DNA from: an uncultured Clostridia bacterium
GTDB lineage: Bacteria; Bacillota; Clostridia; Christensenellales; Borkfalkiaceae
Length of the DNA stretch: 53,787 bases
Reading direction: 5' to 3'
NCBI GenBank assembly: GCA_947625695.1
Contig: CANQPO010000003.1
Coordinates: 1-53,787, forward strand
The position numbers and the translations under genes are program-made. Position 1 is the first letter of the stretch, and every line of letters starts with the position of its first letter. The notes under the pieces are model-generated. The model was not told where the DNA came from. It saw only the letters and a list, made by a program, of their open reading frames with translations, and did not search any database. Below, piece after piece: positions 1 through 8,300 of the stretch.

Positions 1-2
1 TG

Positions 3-1223
3 GGCGAGTTTATAAAGTCCGATTCGGACAACAGCGTATATTTCACTTGGGAGCGCGACAGTTGGACGGCGACTTTGGACGGCGGCAGCTATACAAAAGG
101 CTCTTGGATTCGCAGTGAAGGAAAGCATACAGTAGTGCTTTCCGCAGGAGTGGCTAACGCGGTCTATACTCATACGATAGACCACTATTATGTGGAAACA
201 ATATCGGAAGCTACTTGTACGCGCGGCGGACAAATAGAATATAACTGCGTACAATGCGGTGATAGTTATATGACAGTATCGGAAGAACTCGGTCATTACT
301 ATGTTGCTTCAACCGTTGCGCCCACTTGCACGGACGGCGGTTATACTACATATACCTGTACGCGGTGTGGGGATAGCTATACCGATAATTACACGCCAAA
401 GCTCGGACATAACCTTGTTTCGTCCGTCGTTGCCCCCAAATGCACGGAGAGCGGATATACACTCTATTCTTGCAGCCGGTGCGATTACGAATACAGAAGC
501 GGGAATACGCCCGCAACAGGTCATAACTATAAGCAAACTACATATCCCGCAACTTGCACAGAGGGCAGTTATACTCTGCACGAGTGCAGTCGGTGCGGCG
601 ATAGTTATAAAGATAACATTTCACAGCCGCTCGGACACAATTTAGTAGAGGAAGGGAAGCCGCCAACCTGCACAGAGAGCGGCAAAATTATATATCGCTG
701 TCAAATATGCGATTATGTAAGAGAAGATTCGGACGGCAGTTTGCCTACGGGACACGATTATACAAGCGTGATTATAACCGAGGCAACTTGCACGGCGGAC
801 GGATTAAGACGGAGTATATGCGATAATTGCGGGCATACCTATGATACAAAAATCAAAGCCCACGGGCACACTTACGAGATAACCGATATGCAAACCTCGG
901 ACGGATTCACATCGCGGACTTATACTTGCCGCGAGTGCGGCGACAGCTACACGCAGGAGCTTGGCAATCAATATGAGGAAGTTGCCAACTATGTAGAATA
1001 TCTGTTTGAGCAGTACAGTCCGTATATGATATGGGTGTTCCTTGCCACGGCAGGAGTGTGGAGCATAGCCATAGGCGTTGCAATAATTCTTGCACACAAA
1101 AACGAGGATAAGGAAAAAGCAAAGAAAATGCTTGTAAACTACATTGTGGGCATCATTATTATCTTCACAATTCTTATTGCTGCGCCTTTACTTATCAGAG
1201 GCATCGCCGCGCTCGTAACATAA
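3..1223 (+). CDS. Cys/His-repeat protein with VirB2/TrbC-like C-terminal tail (5' partial)
   Basis: The reading frame is open from the left edge, so the true start lies outside the window; 406 codons are visible. About six tandem repeats of roughly 38 residues, plus a partial seventh, follow the pattern TCT..G...Y.C..CG..Y....GH.Y. Each therefore offers three Cys and one His, enough for a structural metal site or for disulfides. The last 75 residues form two hydrophobic helices separated by a charged loop (KNEDKEKAKK), then a helix ending in PLLIRGIAALV. That is the layout of VirB2/TrbC-type conjugative pilins of Firmicutes elements. I infer a surface-exposed pilin-like or membrane-anchored protein of a conjugative element. 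The genes that follow (TnpV-like, serine recombinase) fit. The repeats alone are common in secreted clostridial proteins, so the pilin assignment rests only on the tail. Confidence 0.6.
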   Translation, partial: GEFIKSDSDNSVYFTWERDSWTATLDGGSYTKGSWIRSEGKHTVVLSAGVANAVYTHTIDHYYVETISEATCTRGGQIEYNCVQCGDSYMTVSEELGHYYVASTVAPTCTDGGYTTYTCTRCGDSYTDNYTPKLGHNLVSSVVAPKCTESGYTLYSCSRCDYEYRSGNTPATGHNYKQTTYPATCTEGSYTLHECSRCGDSYKDNISQPLGHNLVEEGKPPTCTESGKIIYRCQICDYVREDSDGSLPTGHDYTSVIITEATCTADGLRRSICDNCGHTYDTKIKAHGHTYEITDMQTSDGFTSRTYTCRECGDSYTQELGNQYEEVANYVEYLFEQYSPYMIWVFLATAGVWSIAIGVAIILAHKNEDKEKAKKMLVNYIVGIIIIFTILIAAPLLIRGIAALVT

Positions 1224-1260
1224 AATTTTTTGCACAGAGTATAATTTTTCAGAAAAACTC

Positions 1261-1301
1261 TTGACATACCGAGAAATATAGTGTATCGTATGCTTACGAT
1301 A
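1261..1301 (+). promoter_or_regulatory. Promoter with an operator-like inverted repeat
   Basis: TTGACA at 1261-1266, 17 bases, then TATCGT at 1284-1289. The -10 box is the left arm of a 7-bp perfect inverted repeat, TATCGTA-tgct-TACGATA (1284-1301). The palindrome would cover RNA polymerase contacts. The small ribbon-helix-helix protein encoded two genes downstream is a plausible ligand (inference). Confidence 0.6.
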
Positions 1302-1323
1302 AATGCGCAACAGGAGGTAAACT

Positions 1324-1686
1324 ATGAACGATGCTACGATTTTAGCAAAAGCCGATAAAAATGAGGGCATGACTGTAGAAGAAATTAAACGATATCAAGA
1401 ACTTGTGAAACCGCAAAAACACGTTTATGGTAAATATGGAACGCTTGCACTTCATTACCTTGAAGACTACAATCTCTCAAAGATGTGGGGAATTGTGAAC
1501 TTGCCCGAATATCTGCACGGCATTGACCGTCAGGCAGAGGAAATGGATGGGATATTACGGGAAAAGCTCTCTAAATCCGAACAGTACAAGCGGACGGGTG
1601 ACTTTATGGAAGATTATCGTCGCTTGACGGCAATGGACAAGGCGATTGAGGATGAAATTCTGTCCGAACTTGTTTATGTGGATTGA
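1324..1686 (+). CDS. TnpV-like transposon-encoded protein
   Basis: This 120-residue protein has the signature of the TnpV family: a KYG....YL...N segment (residues ~38-50) where the family has KYGRMR..YL, a long helical middle with an EIDETA-like GIDRQAEEM, and an AIEDEILSELVY end matching the family's AEEIIMRELVY. TnpV proteins occur beside serine recombinases in clostridial transposons; their biochemical role is not known to me. The start follows a strong caggaggtaaact ribosome binding site. It opens the short cluster that ends with the recombinase. Confidence 0.7.
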   Translation: MNDATILAKADKNEGMTVEEIKRYQELVKPQKHVYGKYGTLALHYLEDYNLSKMWGIVNLPEYLHGIDRQAEEMDGILREKLSKSEQYKRTGDFMEDYRRLTAMDKAIEDEILSELVYVD

Positions 1687-1696
1687 GGTAATAGGT

Positions 1697-1927
1697 ATGG
1701 ACAGGAAAGAAGATACACCGAGCCGTATTATAAAGCGGAGATATGAGGAAAGGAATAAAGAGAAACGCAAGGCGACAAATGGAACATTCAGTACCTATCT
1801 GCCGCGTGGTGAGTTGGAAGAAGTCAATATGTTTCTTAAAAAATATGGTATCACGAAAGTTGAATTGGTTCGGCAAGGCTACCATGCCCTGCAAGAGCAA
1901 ATTAAAGGTAGCTATAACAGAGAGTGA
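1697..1927 (+). CDS. Small ribbon-helix-helix-like DNA-binding protein
   Basis: I chose the ATG at 1697, which follows GAGGTAATAGGT; the frame is open further upstream but would overlap the TnpV-like gene. The 76-residue product has a basic N-terminus (RRYEERNKEKRK), then a short beta-strand-like FSTYLPRG and two predicted helices (ELEEVNMFLKKYG, KVELVRQGYHALQEQ). This is the layout of Arc/MetJ-type ribbon-helix-helix proteins. Such proteins often act as repressors or accessory relaxosome proteins in mobile elements. The gene starts 10 bp after the TnpV-like gene, so they are probably co-transcribed from the palindrome-bearing promoter, which it may autoregulate (inference). Confidence 0.55.
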   Translation: MDRKEDTPSRIIKRRYEERNKEKRKATNGTFSTYLPRGELEEVNMFLKKYGITKVELVRQGYHALQEQIKGSYNRE

Positions 1928-2010
1928 TATAAAACCCAAAAGTGGGACGTAGTGCTTCGGCAGAATTACGGAGAAAAGATGTACGGTGGAGCGTTTACTA
2001 ATTAAGTTGT

Positions 2011-2190
2011 TTGCGCTCCACCGCAAAGGAAGCCATTACGGGGAATGGAACAAAGAAGCAAATAAATAATAAGTATGTCGCCTATAAACTTTTAGAAATT
2101 CTTTTTGAAGAGGGTTTAATAAATTTTGCGACCTACAAGAAGATAGAGGAAGAACGGAAAACCTGCATAAAGGACAAGGTCAAAAAATAA
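2011..2190 (+). CDS. Very small conserved-looking ORF before the recombinase
   Basis: Frame 1 is open from 2002 to a TAA at 2188-2190. It encodes a helical peptide containing YVAYKLLEILFEEGLI, a short break, then YKKIEEERK. Small helical proteins of this shape, with a '..LL..LLE.GLI...EY.KI..' pattern, usually precede large serine recombinases in clostridial elements. No ATG is available upstream of the conserved part; TTG at 2011 is the only reasonable start and has no clear ribosome binding site. It may be a translated remnant whose start has been lost. It ends 16 bp before the recombinase. Function unknown. Confidence 0.4.
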   Translation: MRSTAKEAITGNGTKKQINNKYVAYKLLEILFEEGLINFATYKKIEEERKTCIKDKVKK

Positions 2191-2206
2191 GTAAAGGAGA
2201 ACAAAA

Positions 2207-4042
2207 ATGGATTTTGTGCAAAACCAAAATAAAGTTGTAATGCCGACGAATGTTAATACGGATCGTTTCAGAGATAGGCAAGTTGTATTTTATGGCAGAG
2301 TCTCCACGGAACATGAAGCGCAACTTGCAGCACTTGAAAATCAGCTACAATGGTATGATGATCAAGCAAAGTATCATAAGAACTGGCATGTTTTGCGCAA
2401 GTATATTGATGAGGGTATTACGGGGACACAAGCAAAGAAACGTCCGTCTTTTATGGAAATGATTGACGATGCAAAGAAACGCAAATTCGATTTGATTGTC
2501 ACCCGTGAGGTTTGCCGATTTGCGCGAAACACGGTTGATACTCTTGTAGTTACACGCGAGCTGAAAGAATATGGCGTTGAAGTCTACTTTGTTGAAGATA
2601 ATATATGGACTATGGACGGCGATGGAGAACTGCGCTTATCGCTTATGGCAACACTGGCGCAAGAAGAAAGTAGAAAAACCTCTGAACGAGTGCGGGCAGG
2701 ACAAAAGATAAGCCGCGATAACGGTGTTCTTTATGGCAACGGAAATATCATAGGTTACGATCGGGATAAGGCGAAAGGGACCTATGTAATCAATCCGGAG
2801 CAAGCGGAAACTGTGCGGATTATATTTGATTTATATTCCCAAGGATACGGAGAGAAACGGATAGTAAATGAACTCACACGTTTGAAGCGTAAAGACGGTG
2901 TAGGAAAAGTAAGTTGGGAATGCTCAAAGGTTGGAAGGATTTTGCGCAATGCCACATATAAGGGATATAAATGCTACCTAAAATCGTTTTGCAACAACTA
3001 CCTCGATCAAAAACGAATTAAAAATCTTGACGAAAGTTCTTACCTATATATAAAAGGGGATTTTGAGCCAATTGTTTCTGAAGAGCTTTGGGACTATTGT
3101 GCTGAATTAAGGAAGAAAAAGACACAGCACCTGAGGCGTGAGGATGGAACGATGCGTCCTTTCGGGGTGAAACAGACTAACGATGTTTTTCTCCATAAGG
3201 CGCGTTGCTCCTGCGGTTCAAAGTTAAGGAAAAACAGGTGGCATCAGAGGAAAGACGGCAGTTGGTCATACGGATACAGATGCTATCGAGTCTTAAATAA
3301 CGGCTCCAAAACACTGCGTGAACAAAGCGGGCTGGATACAGAGGGTTACTGCGACGGTTCCATGATTTGTGATTGGAAGTTTGAAGTCATGGCGGCGCAT
3401 TTGTTCCGTGAACTTTGGGTGGATCGAAAAGAGGCTGTATTGGAGGCGATAGAGATTTTCAATCGTAATTTTCAAAGTGATACAGCAATAACAAAAGAGG
3501 AAATTGCGGGGATAGAGGGTAAGATAGAAAGAGCCAAAAACAGACTTACCAATCTTATGAACATGAGAGCCGATGGCGAAATTGGCAAAGAAGATTATTT
3601 GAAATTGCGAGGGGAAACCGAATCCGACTTGGAAAAGTTACAGCAAGACTTGACAAAGGCAAAATCTTCTGATACAATAGAAACTCGGAAAGAGATTGAT
3701 GTCACAAAAGTAAAAGAGAGACTTCAAGAGTTATCAGATTATAAAGAAGGAAAAGTTCCTGCTACGCTTATTGAGAAGTTTGTCGCCACAATCATTGTCG
3801 ATAGTCCAACACATTTTAGTTGGTTCTTGATGCTTGATGAAGGCGAGTATCATCAATCGTTCTGCACGTTGGAAGGTCGTAAAAATACATTGCGGTTGGA
3901 TGTGCGAACGGTAGAAGATGACGGGGTGTTGCCTACTTTTTTTCATAATCAGTACTTCACGGAAATTGACAGTATAGCAAAAAATACATATCAAAGTGGA
4001 GTACTGCACAGGCAAATATTAAAAATCCTCGGAAGTAAGTAA
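2207..4042 (+). CDS. Large serine recombinase (integrase)
   Basis: This 611-residue protein is a site-specific DNA recombinase of the large serine family. The N-terminal resolvase domain (~25-170) shows FYGRVSTEHEAQ with the catalytic Ser, the VTREVCRFARN segment, and LATLAQEESRKTSERVR leading into the E helix. The recombinase domain (~180-300) contains VRIIFDLYSQGYGEKRIVNEL. A zinc-ribbon-like domain follows (~335-400; CSCGSKLRKN, then YRC and GYCDGSMIC). A coiled coil (~430-500) is typical of the part that controls synapsis direction. Length and order match Tn4451/TnpX- and TndX-like proteins, which integrate and excise elements through a two-base crossover. The start follows AAAGGAG. Its attachment site is expected close to the gene. 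Confidence 0.92.
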   Translation: MDFVQNQNKVVMPTNVNTDRFRDRQVVFYGRVSTEHEAQLAALENQLQWYDDQAKYHKNWHVLRKYIDEGITGTQAKKRPSFMEMIDDAKKRKFDLIVTREVCRFARNTVDTLVVTRELKEYGVEVYFVEDNIWTMDGDGELRLSLMATLAQEESRKTSERVRAGQKISRDNGVLYGNGNIIGYDRDKAKGTYVINPEQAETVRIIFDLYSQGYGEKRIVNELTRLKRKDGVGKVSWECSKVGRILRNATYKGYKCYLKSFCNNYLDQKRIKNLDESSYLYIKGDFEPIVSEELWDYCAELRKKKTQHLRREDGTMRPFGVKQTNDVFLHKARCSCGSKLRKNRWHQRKDGSWSYGYRCYRVLNNGSKTLREQSGLDTEGYCDGSMICDWKFEVMAAHLFRELWVDRKEAVLEAIEIFNRNFQSDTAITKEEIAGIEGKIERAKNRLTNLMNMRADGEIGKEDYLKLRGETESDLEKLQQDLTKAKSSDTIETRKEIDVTKVKERLQELSDYKEGKVPATLIEKFVATIIVDSPTHFSWFLMLDEGEYHQSFCTLEGRKNTLRLDVRTVEDDGVLPTFFHNQYFTEIDSIAKNTYQSGVLHRQILKILGSK

Positions 4043-4044
4043 GT

Positions 4045-4205
4045 TCACAAATTTTTCCTTGCGGAAAAATTTCGTGAGGGGTCATGTCACTGTTTTCATG
4101 TAACGCTTTCGCCCGCGCACGCTCTGCTTGTACAGACAACAAGCCGCAGGTATGCGGCAAATTGGGTCCCGCAGCGCAAAATGGCGATTTTGCTCGCGGA
4201 AGCCA
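4045..4205 (+). repeat. Dispersed intergenic repeat, family D, copy 1
   Basis: This copy resembles 24840-25020 (opposite strand) and 51165-51338 (same strand). Shared landmarks are a hairpin followed by CGTGAGG, a GACAACAAGCCGCA.GTATGC segment, GGCAAATTGGGTC, and GCAGCGCAAAA..TTTTGCTCGCG. The match to 24.9 kb is the strongest in the segment 4136-4205. This sequence belongs to the GC-rich host intergenic type, not to the AT-rich element on its left. Confidence 0.65.
4050..4073 (+). terminator. Hairpin after the recombinase
   Basis: A 10-bp inverted repeat, AAATTTTTCC-ttgc-GGAAAAATTT, lies just after the recombinase stop. It is AT-rich and could be a weak terminator. It also sits at the start of the host-type repeat that begins here. 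Confidence 0.4.
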
Positions 4206-4262
4206 ATGTGAATTGCTGCAAGGCAAAGCGTACCGCCGAACGACAATGAAAGAAATTGCGAA

Positions 4263-4286
4263 CGCCCTCCCGTTTCGGGAGGGCGC
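4263..4286. terminator. GC-rich hairpin in the 436-base gap before the AbiE locus
   Basis: CGCCCTCCCG-ttt-CGGGAGGGCG is a perfect 10-bp stem. It is not followed by a T-run, so terminator activity is uncertain. The rest of the gap 4206-4390 shows no credible gene; the open frame at 4084-4338 runs through the repeat and hairpin and has no protein-like features. Confidence 0.45.
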
Positions 4287-4392
4287 AGCTTATATGAGGC
4301 GGTCTCGCTTTAAGCGGCAGCGCAGGCAAATATGCTAAAAATTTGAGCAGTGGACTTTCAATTTTTTGCACTAAAAATTGTACGCGTAACGC

Positions 4393-4421
4393 TTGACATT
4401 CCACATAAAATATGTTATTAT
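4393..4421 (+). promoter_or_regulatory. Promoter of the AbiEi-like gene
   Basis: TTGACA (4393-4398), 17 bases, TATTAT (4416-4421). The transcript would begin near 4428. An AT-rich partial inverted repeat (ATATTATgaacAATATAAT, 4440-4458) lies between the start point and the gene, where an autoregulatory antitoxin could bind (inference). Confidence 0.6.
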
Positions 4422-4478
4422 CTTGGTGTATCAAATGGGATATTATGAACAATATAATAACAACAAGGAGGTATAACA

Positions 4479-5117
4479 ATGACGGTAATGAATTGTATTG
4501 GTGAATATGTGAGCCAAATTGCGTATTGTGCCCCGATATTTACAAACGATATATACAAATATGTAGAAAAGCATATTCCCGGAGTAAAGAAAAGCTCGTT
4601 AAATGAATGTATTGTCAGATATGCCAATAGCAACCCTGAATTTATCCGGTATCAAAAAGGTATCTACTATAAGACGACAATAACACCGTTTGGTAAAGCG
4701 GAAATCAGTTATACTGAGCTTATTAAAAGAGTGTATTTGTTTAATGACGATGAAGTGTTCGGATATGAAACGGGGCCGTCATTTATGAATAAAATCGGTC
4801 TTACAACCCAAATGCCGGCACATACGTATCTTGCAACAGAACGGACAAGATCTTGCGCTACATTAAATAAAGACAGACTGTTTTTATTAAAGCCCATTAT
4901 GAAAGTAACAAAAAAAAATTATCGCTATTTACAGTTTTTAGACTTACTTGATAATCGTATGAATATAAAAATCGAGGCGGAAAATTATTTGGAAATTTTA
5001 CGTAATTATATTGACACATATAGTCTTGATTTTGAAAAACTGCTGAGCTATGCAAAATATTATAGAAACAATAAAATATTTATACAAATTGCAGAGCTTG
5101 CAAAAGGAGGGAATTAA
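4479..5117 (+). CDS. AbiEi-like (DUF6088-type) antitoxin
   Basis: A 212-residue protein with an N-terminal winged-helix-like part (~5-65; FTNDIYKYVEKHIPG ... PEFIRYQKGIYYK), then a domain with KRVYLFNDDEVFGYETGPSFMNKIGL, TQMPAHTYLAT and AENYLEILRNYI. This is the pattern of the DUF6088/AbiEi family, the antitoxin half of type IV AbiE systems, which binds DNA and represses its own operon while neutralising the AbiEii nucleotidyltransferase toxin. It starts after AAGGAGG and is AT-rich like its neighbours. The toxin gene that should follow is only a fragment (5120-5245), so this is probably an orphan antitoxin. Confidence 0.75.
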   Translation: MTVMNCIGEYVSQIAYCAPIFTNDIYKYVEKHIPGVKKSSLNECIVRYANSNPEFIRYQKGIYYKTTITPFGKAEISYTELIKRVYLFNDDEVFGYETGPSFMNKIGLTTQMPAHTYLATERTRSCATLNKDRLFLLKPIMKVTKKNYRYLQFLDLLDNRMNIKIEAENYLEILRNYIDTYSLDFEKLLSYAKYYRNNKIFIQIAELAKGGN

Positions 5118-5119
5118 AA

Positions 5120-5245
5120 TTGCGCTCAATACGTAGATTTTCCGAGGATATCGATTTAACCGTTTTTGTTGAAGATTGTCAAACGAAAAGTCAAGAAAAA
5201 ATGAGACTTGAAAAAGCGACTTTAAAATATAATAGTCTGCCTTAA
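5120..5245 (+). pseudogene. Remnant of an AbiEii-type nucleotidyltransferase toxin gene
   Basis: Only about 41 codons remain. The first residues give RRFSEDIDLTVFVED, the hallmark nucleotidyltransferase motif of AbiEii toxins (usually R.SEDIDL with catalytic acidic residues), and the frame then stops at 5243. The segment before the motif (about 40-50 residues in the family) and most of the C-terminal part (normally ~250 residues) are missing. The junction lies directly after the antitoxin stop codon with its AAAGGAGGG intact. I read it as an internal deletion of the toxin gene. Confidence 0.65.
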
Positions 5246-5310
5246 CTGCATTCAACACTTCGTCCATTGTAAGCTCATCGGTTTTCTCAAACACATAAAC
5301 TCTTGGGATG
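5225..5310 (-). pseudogene. Short antisense coding-like fragment
   Basis: On the minus strand this stretch encodes a protein-like segment, PRVYVFEKTDELTMDEVLNAV, continuing KADYYI, before entering the toxin remnant. There is no start signal and it ends at the toxin scar. It may be a leftover of another gene brought in by the rearrangement that removed the toxin. I do not recognise the family. Confidence 0.25.
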
Positions 5311-5335
5311 ATATCACAAAGAAGAGGGAAAGATT

Positions 5336-8300
5336 ATGTTTTGCAAGTCGGAAATAGAACGACATCTGAAAATGCATTCCGAACGCTCGGCAGATGATGC
5401 AGACGCTGTTTCTACGCTTGGCTTTTTTCTGAGATCGAATGGCCGAATTCATGCTAATTTCTACACAAACGATAAAGAACCCAATATAGACGGGAGGTTT
5501 GAACTTGTTTCGGAGCCGGAAATTTCGAGGCGTCCGGCCCAAAGTTTTGTTGTGCAAATCAAGGGGACGAACACTCCATATACGGAAAAGGACGGCGTCA
5601 TAAAATATTCGTTAAAAAATTTGGGATTTTTGGCTTACGTATATCAAGAAGTAACCCTTGACCCCGGGATTTTGTTTGTGGTCTTTCACGCCGGAAAACG
5701 TGGGGAGGAGCGCGTATTCTGGAAATATATTTCGTCGGAATTTATTCACACGATTGATTTTTCCAAGGATAGCACAACAATAAATTTCACTCCTGACGAC
5801 GAGTTGCTCAATACAGGAGAGAGTATTCTTGGATTTTGCAGCGTATTGGAAGATATTGCGGAGCATCATTCTTTTGTAAAAAAGCTGGATGATAGAGAGT
5901 ATTCCGAAAGGGAGATCAACGATATTATTCGTGTCTGCAACGAAGATATCACGGAATATTTGGACAATTTCGCCGTATATCAGACAACGCGGGATACTCT
6001 TTCACGGAGAATTCTTACAAAATTGAATGATCTTTGCGTCGCCGCTTTGCTGTTGAATTCCAAAAAAATCGGGACGGAAGAGCCGAGTGTCGATTTAGCG
6101 TGGGAACAAGCGCTTTTGGACATAAAAACAAAATATTTGTCATCTTTTTATCGCATGTTGAAATACCCGGGAAGCCGGACTCCTGCCGCAGGACAAGCCG
6201 AAAGGCTCATGCTGAAATATTATGAATTTATGTGGCAGATAAGGCGGGATCTTAAAGATGACTATGGAATCATCATTTTAAAAAATTTGGAGAAGTTTCC
6301 GGTTAAAGAGAGAGATCAAGCCGACGAAGAGTATTATCGATCGGTGGCAAAATCGATCAGCGGGATGGCTTTCACCTCAAATCAGTTAAAAGATACAAGA
6401 TATTATATTCAAAAAAAGACGCCCTTTTATATCGATGGAGAACGGTATTACGAGATCACTTTACAGCTTGCAGGAGTTTATGCAAGTAAATTCAATCGTC
6501 TTACTGTATATACTAAGGAAAATATATCCTCGAATTATTCTATTCAAATAGGATATAGCGAAACTGTCATAAACCTATGGGGGAACGACGCCCATATCAA
6601 GGTGGTGACGGACTGGAAGACCTCCATAGATCCGACTTGTTTAAATAAGCTGGCAAAGATTTTGAAGAAAAATACAAGTATCAGTTCGACCTATAAAGAA
6701 TACAAGGCGTTAATGGAATTCTTTACAAGGACGGGCACAAGTTTACTTGACTTGATTGATCTGCAAGATGTAAAGTTTTCGGAAATCATAGATAAAATTT
6801 ACGATGGCTCCAAAAAAGAAAGCTATAAAGATATCTTGTTGACGCTCAAAGCAAAATACTCCAGAACGTCTGCAATTTTCGGAAGGAATGTCATTCGCTA
6901 CTTGCTTGTTCGTTTGAGAGAAGAAACCTTGGATAGCGTCATGCCTACGAAGTTTGACAAAAAATTTTTATGTGACGATTTATATGTAACATCAAGGTGC
7001 TATCCCTTTGAAAAAAGTCCGTACATCTCCGATCTTGCCGGAAGAAAGACAAGCGGCGTGGCCTTTACGAGGGATGTCGCCGCTGCCGTTGGTTATGATT
7101 CGATTGCAGAAATGCGCCCGTATCTCCGGATGAAAGAGCTCGTGAACGAAACGCGAGAAATTTACTTTACACAAGATTTGTTGGGACCGGAGTGCAGTGA
7201 GGGTGCCGTTAAAAAGTTTAACGACAGATTGGACGGATGGGAGTGCAAACAAGGATATCGGATAAGGGAACGGGATCATTATTTCTATATCGATTTTTAT
7301 GTAAAAGAAACCGTTGAAATTTTACAAAATCTATGCAGTCGTTCCGAGAGCGGAAACGAAGGGCAAAAGGAATTGAACAGTGCATTTCTGAAGAAATTCG
7401 AAGTTGACAAGGTTCATCATATCGAGGGCTTTGATGATCGCTTAAAAATCAAAGCATTACGAAATGTTTTTGTAAAATCGAAACTTCTGCTGATCTATGG
7501 AGCCGCAGGAACGGGGAAAACGACCTTGATAAACGCCATTTCGAATCTCATGGGCAGCCGCAAGAAATTGTTCTTGACAAAAACGCACGCTGCGAAAAAG
7601 AATTTGGAAAGGCGTATTGAAAATCCGGGGACCAATTCGGAATTTGTAAGTATAGATAGCTTTGCAAAAAAGATCGTTCCTTCGGAATTTGATGTGGTTT
7701 TTGTTGATGAGTGTAGTACCATAGACAATCGCACCATGATAAAGTTTCTCCGAAAATTGGATCCAAACACATTATTGGTGCTCGCCGGCGACATTTATCA
7801 GATCGAATCTATTGAATTCGGGAATTGGTTCTACTATGCGAAAGATATTATTACAACCGAGGGCGCAAATGTAGAGCTATTGAGTACATGGCGTACTAAG
7901 GACGGAGATCTGATCGGTTTATGGAACGAGGTGCGCAACAGGGGATCTTTGATTACGGAAAAATTATCATACGATGGTCCGTATTCCGAAGATATCGGAC
8001 CAAATATTTTGGAACAAAACAATGACGATGAAGTAGTATTATGCCTGAATTATGACGGAAAATTCGGCTTGAATAACATCAACGCATACTTTCAGAACAA
8101 TAATCATGCGGGAGAAGAGGTTGTCTGGCAAGAGTGGACTTATAAAGTGGGCGATAAGATTCTTTTTGACGACACGAAAAGATTTTCCGTTCTATACAAT
8201 AATTTGAAAGGAAAAATTATCGATCTCAAGAAAGAGCAGGGGAGCATTCACTTCACCGTAGATGTGGAAACAATTTTGACGGAGGCTGATTGCCGCAGAG

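Noticed and set aside
4084..4338. 84-codon Cys-containing frame between the recombinase and AbiEi genes
   Set aside because: It runs through a dispersed repeat and a hairpin, has no ribosome binding site and resembles no peptide family.
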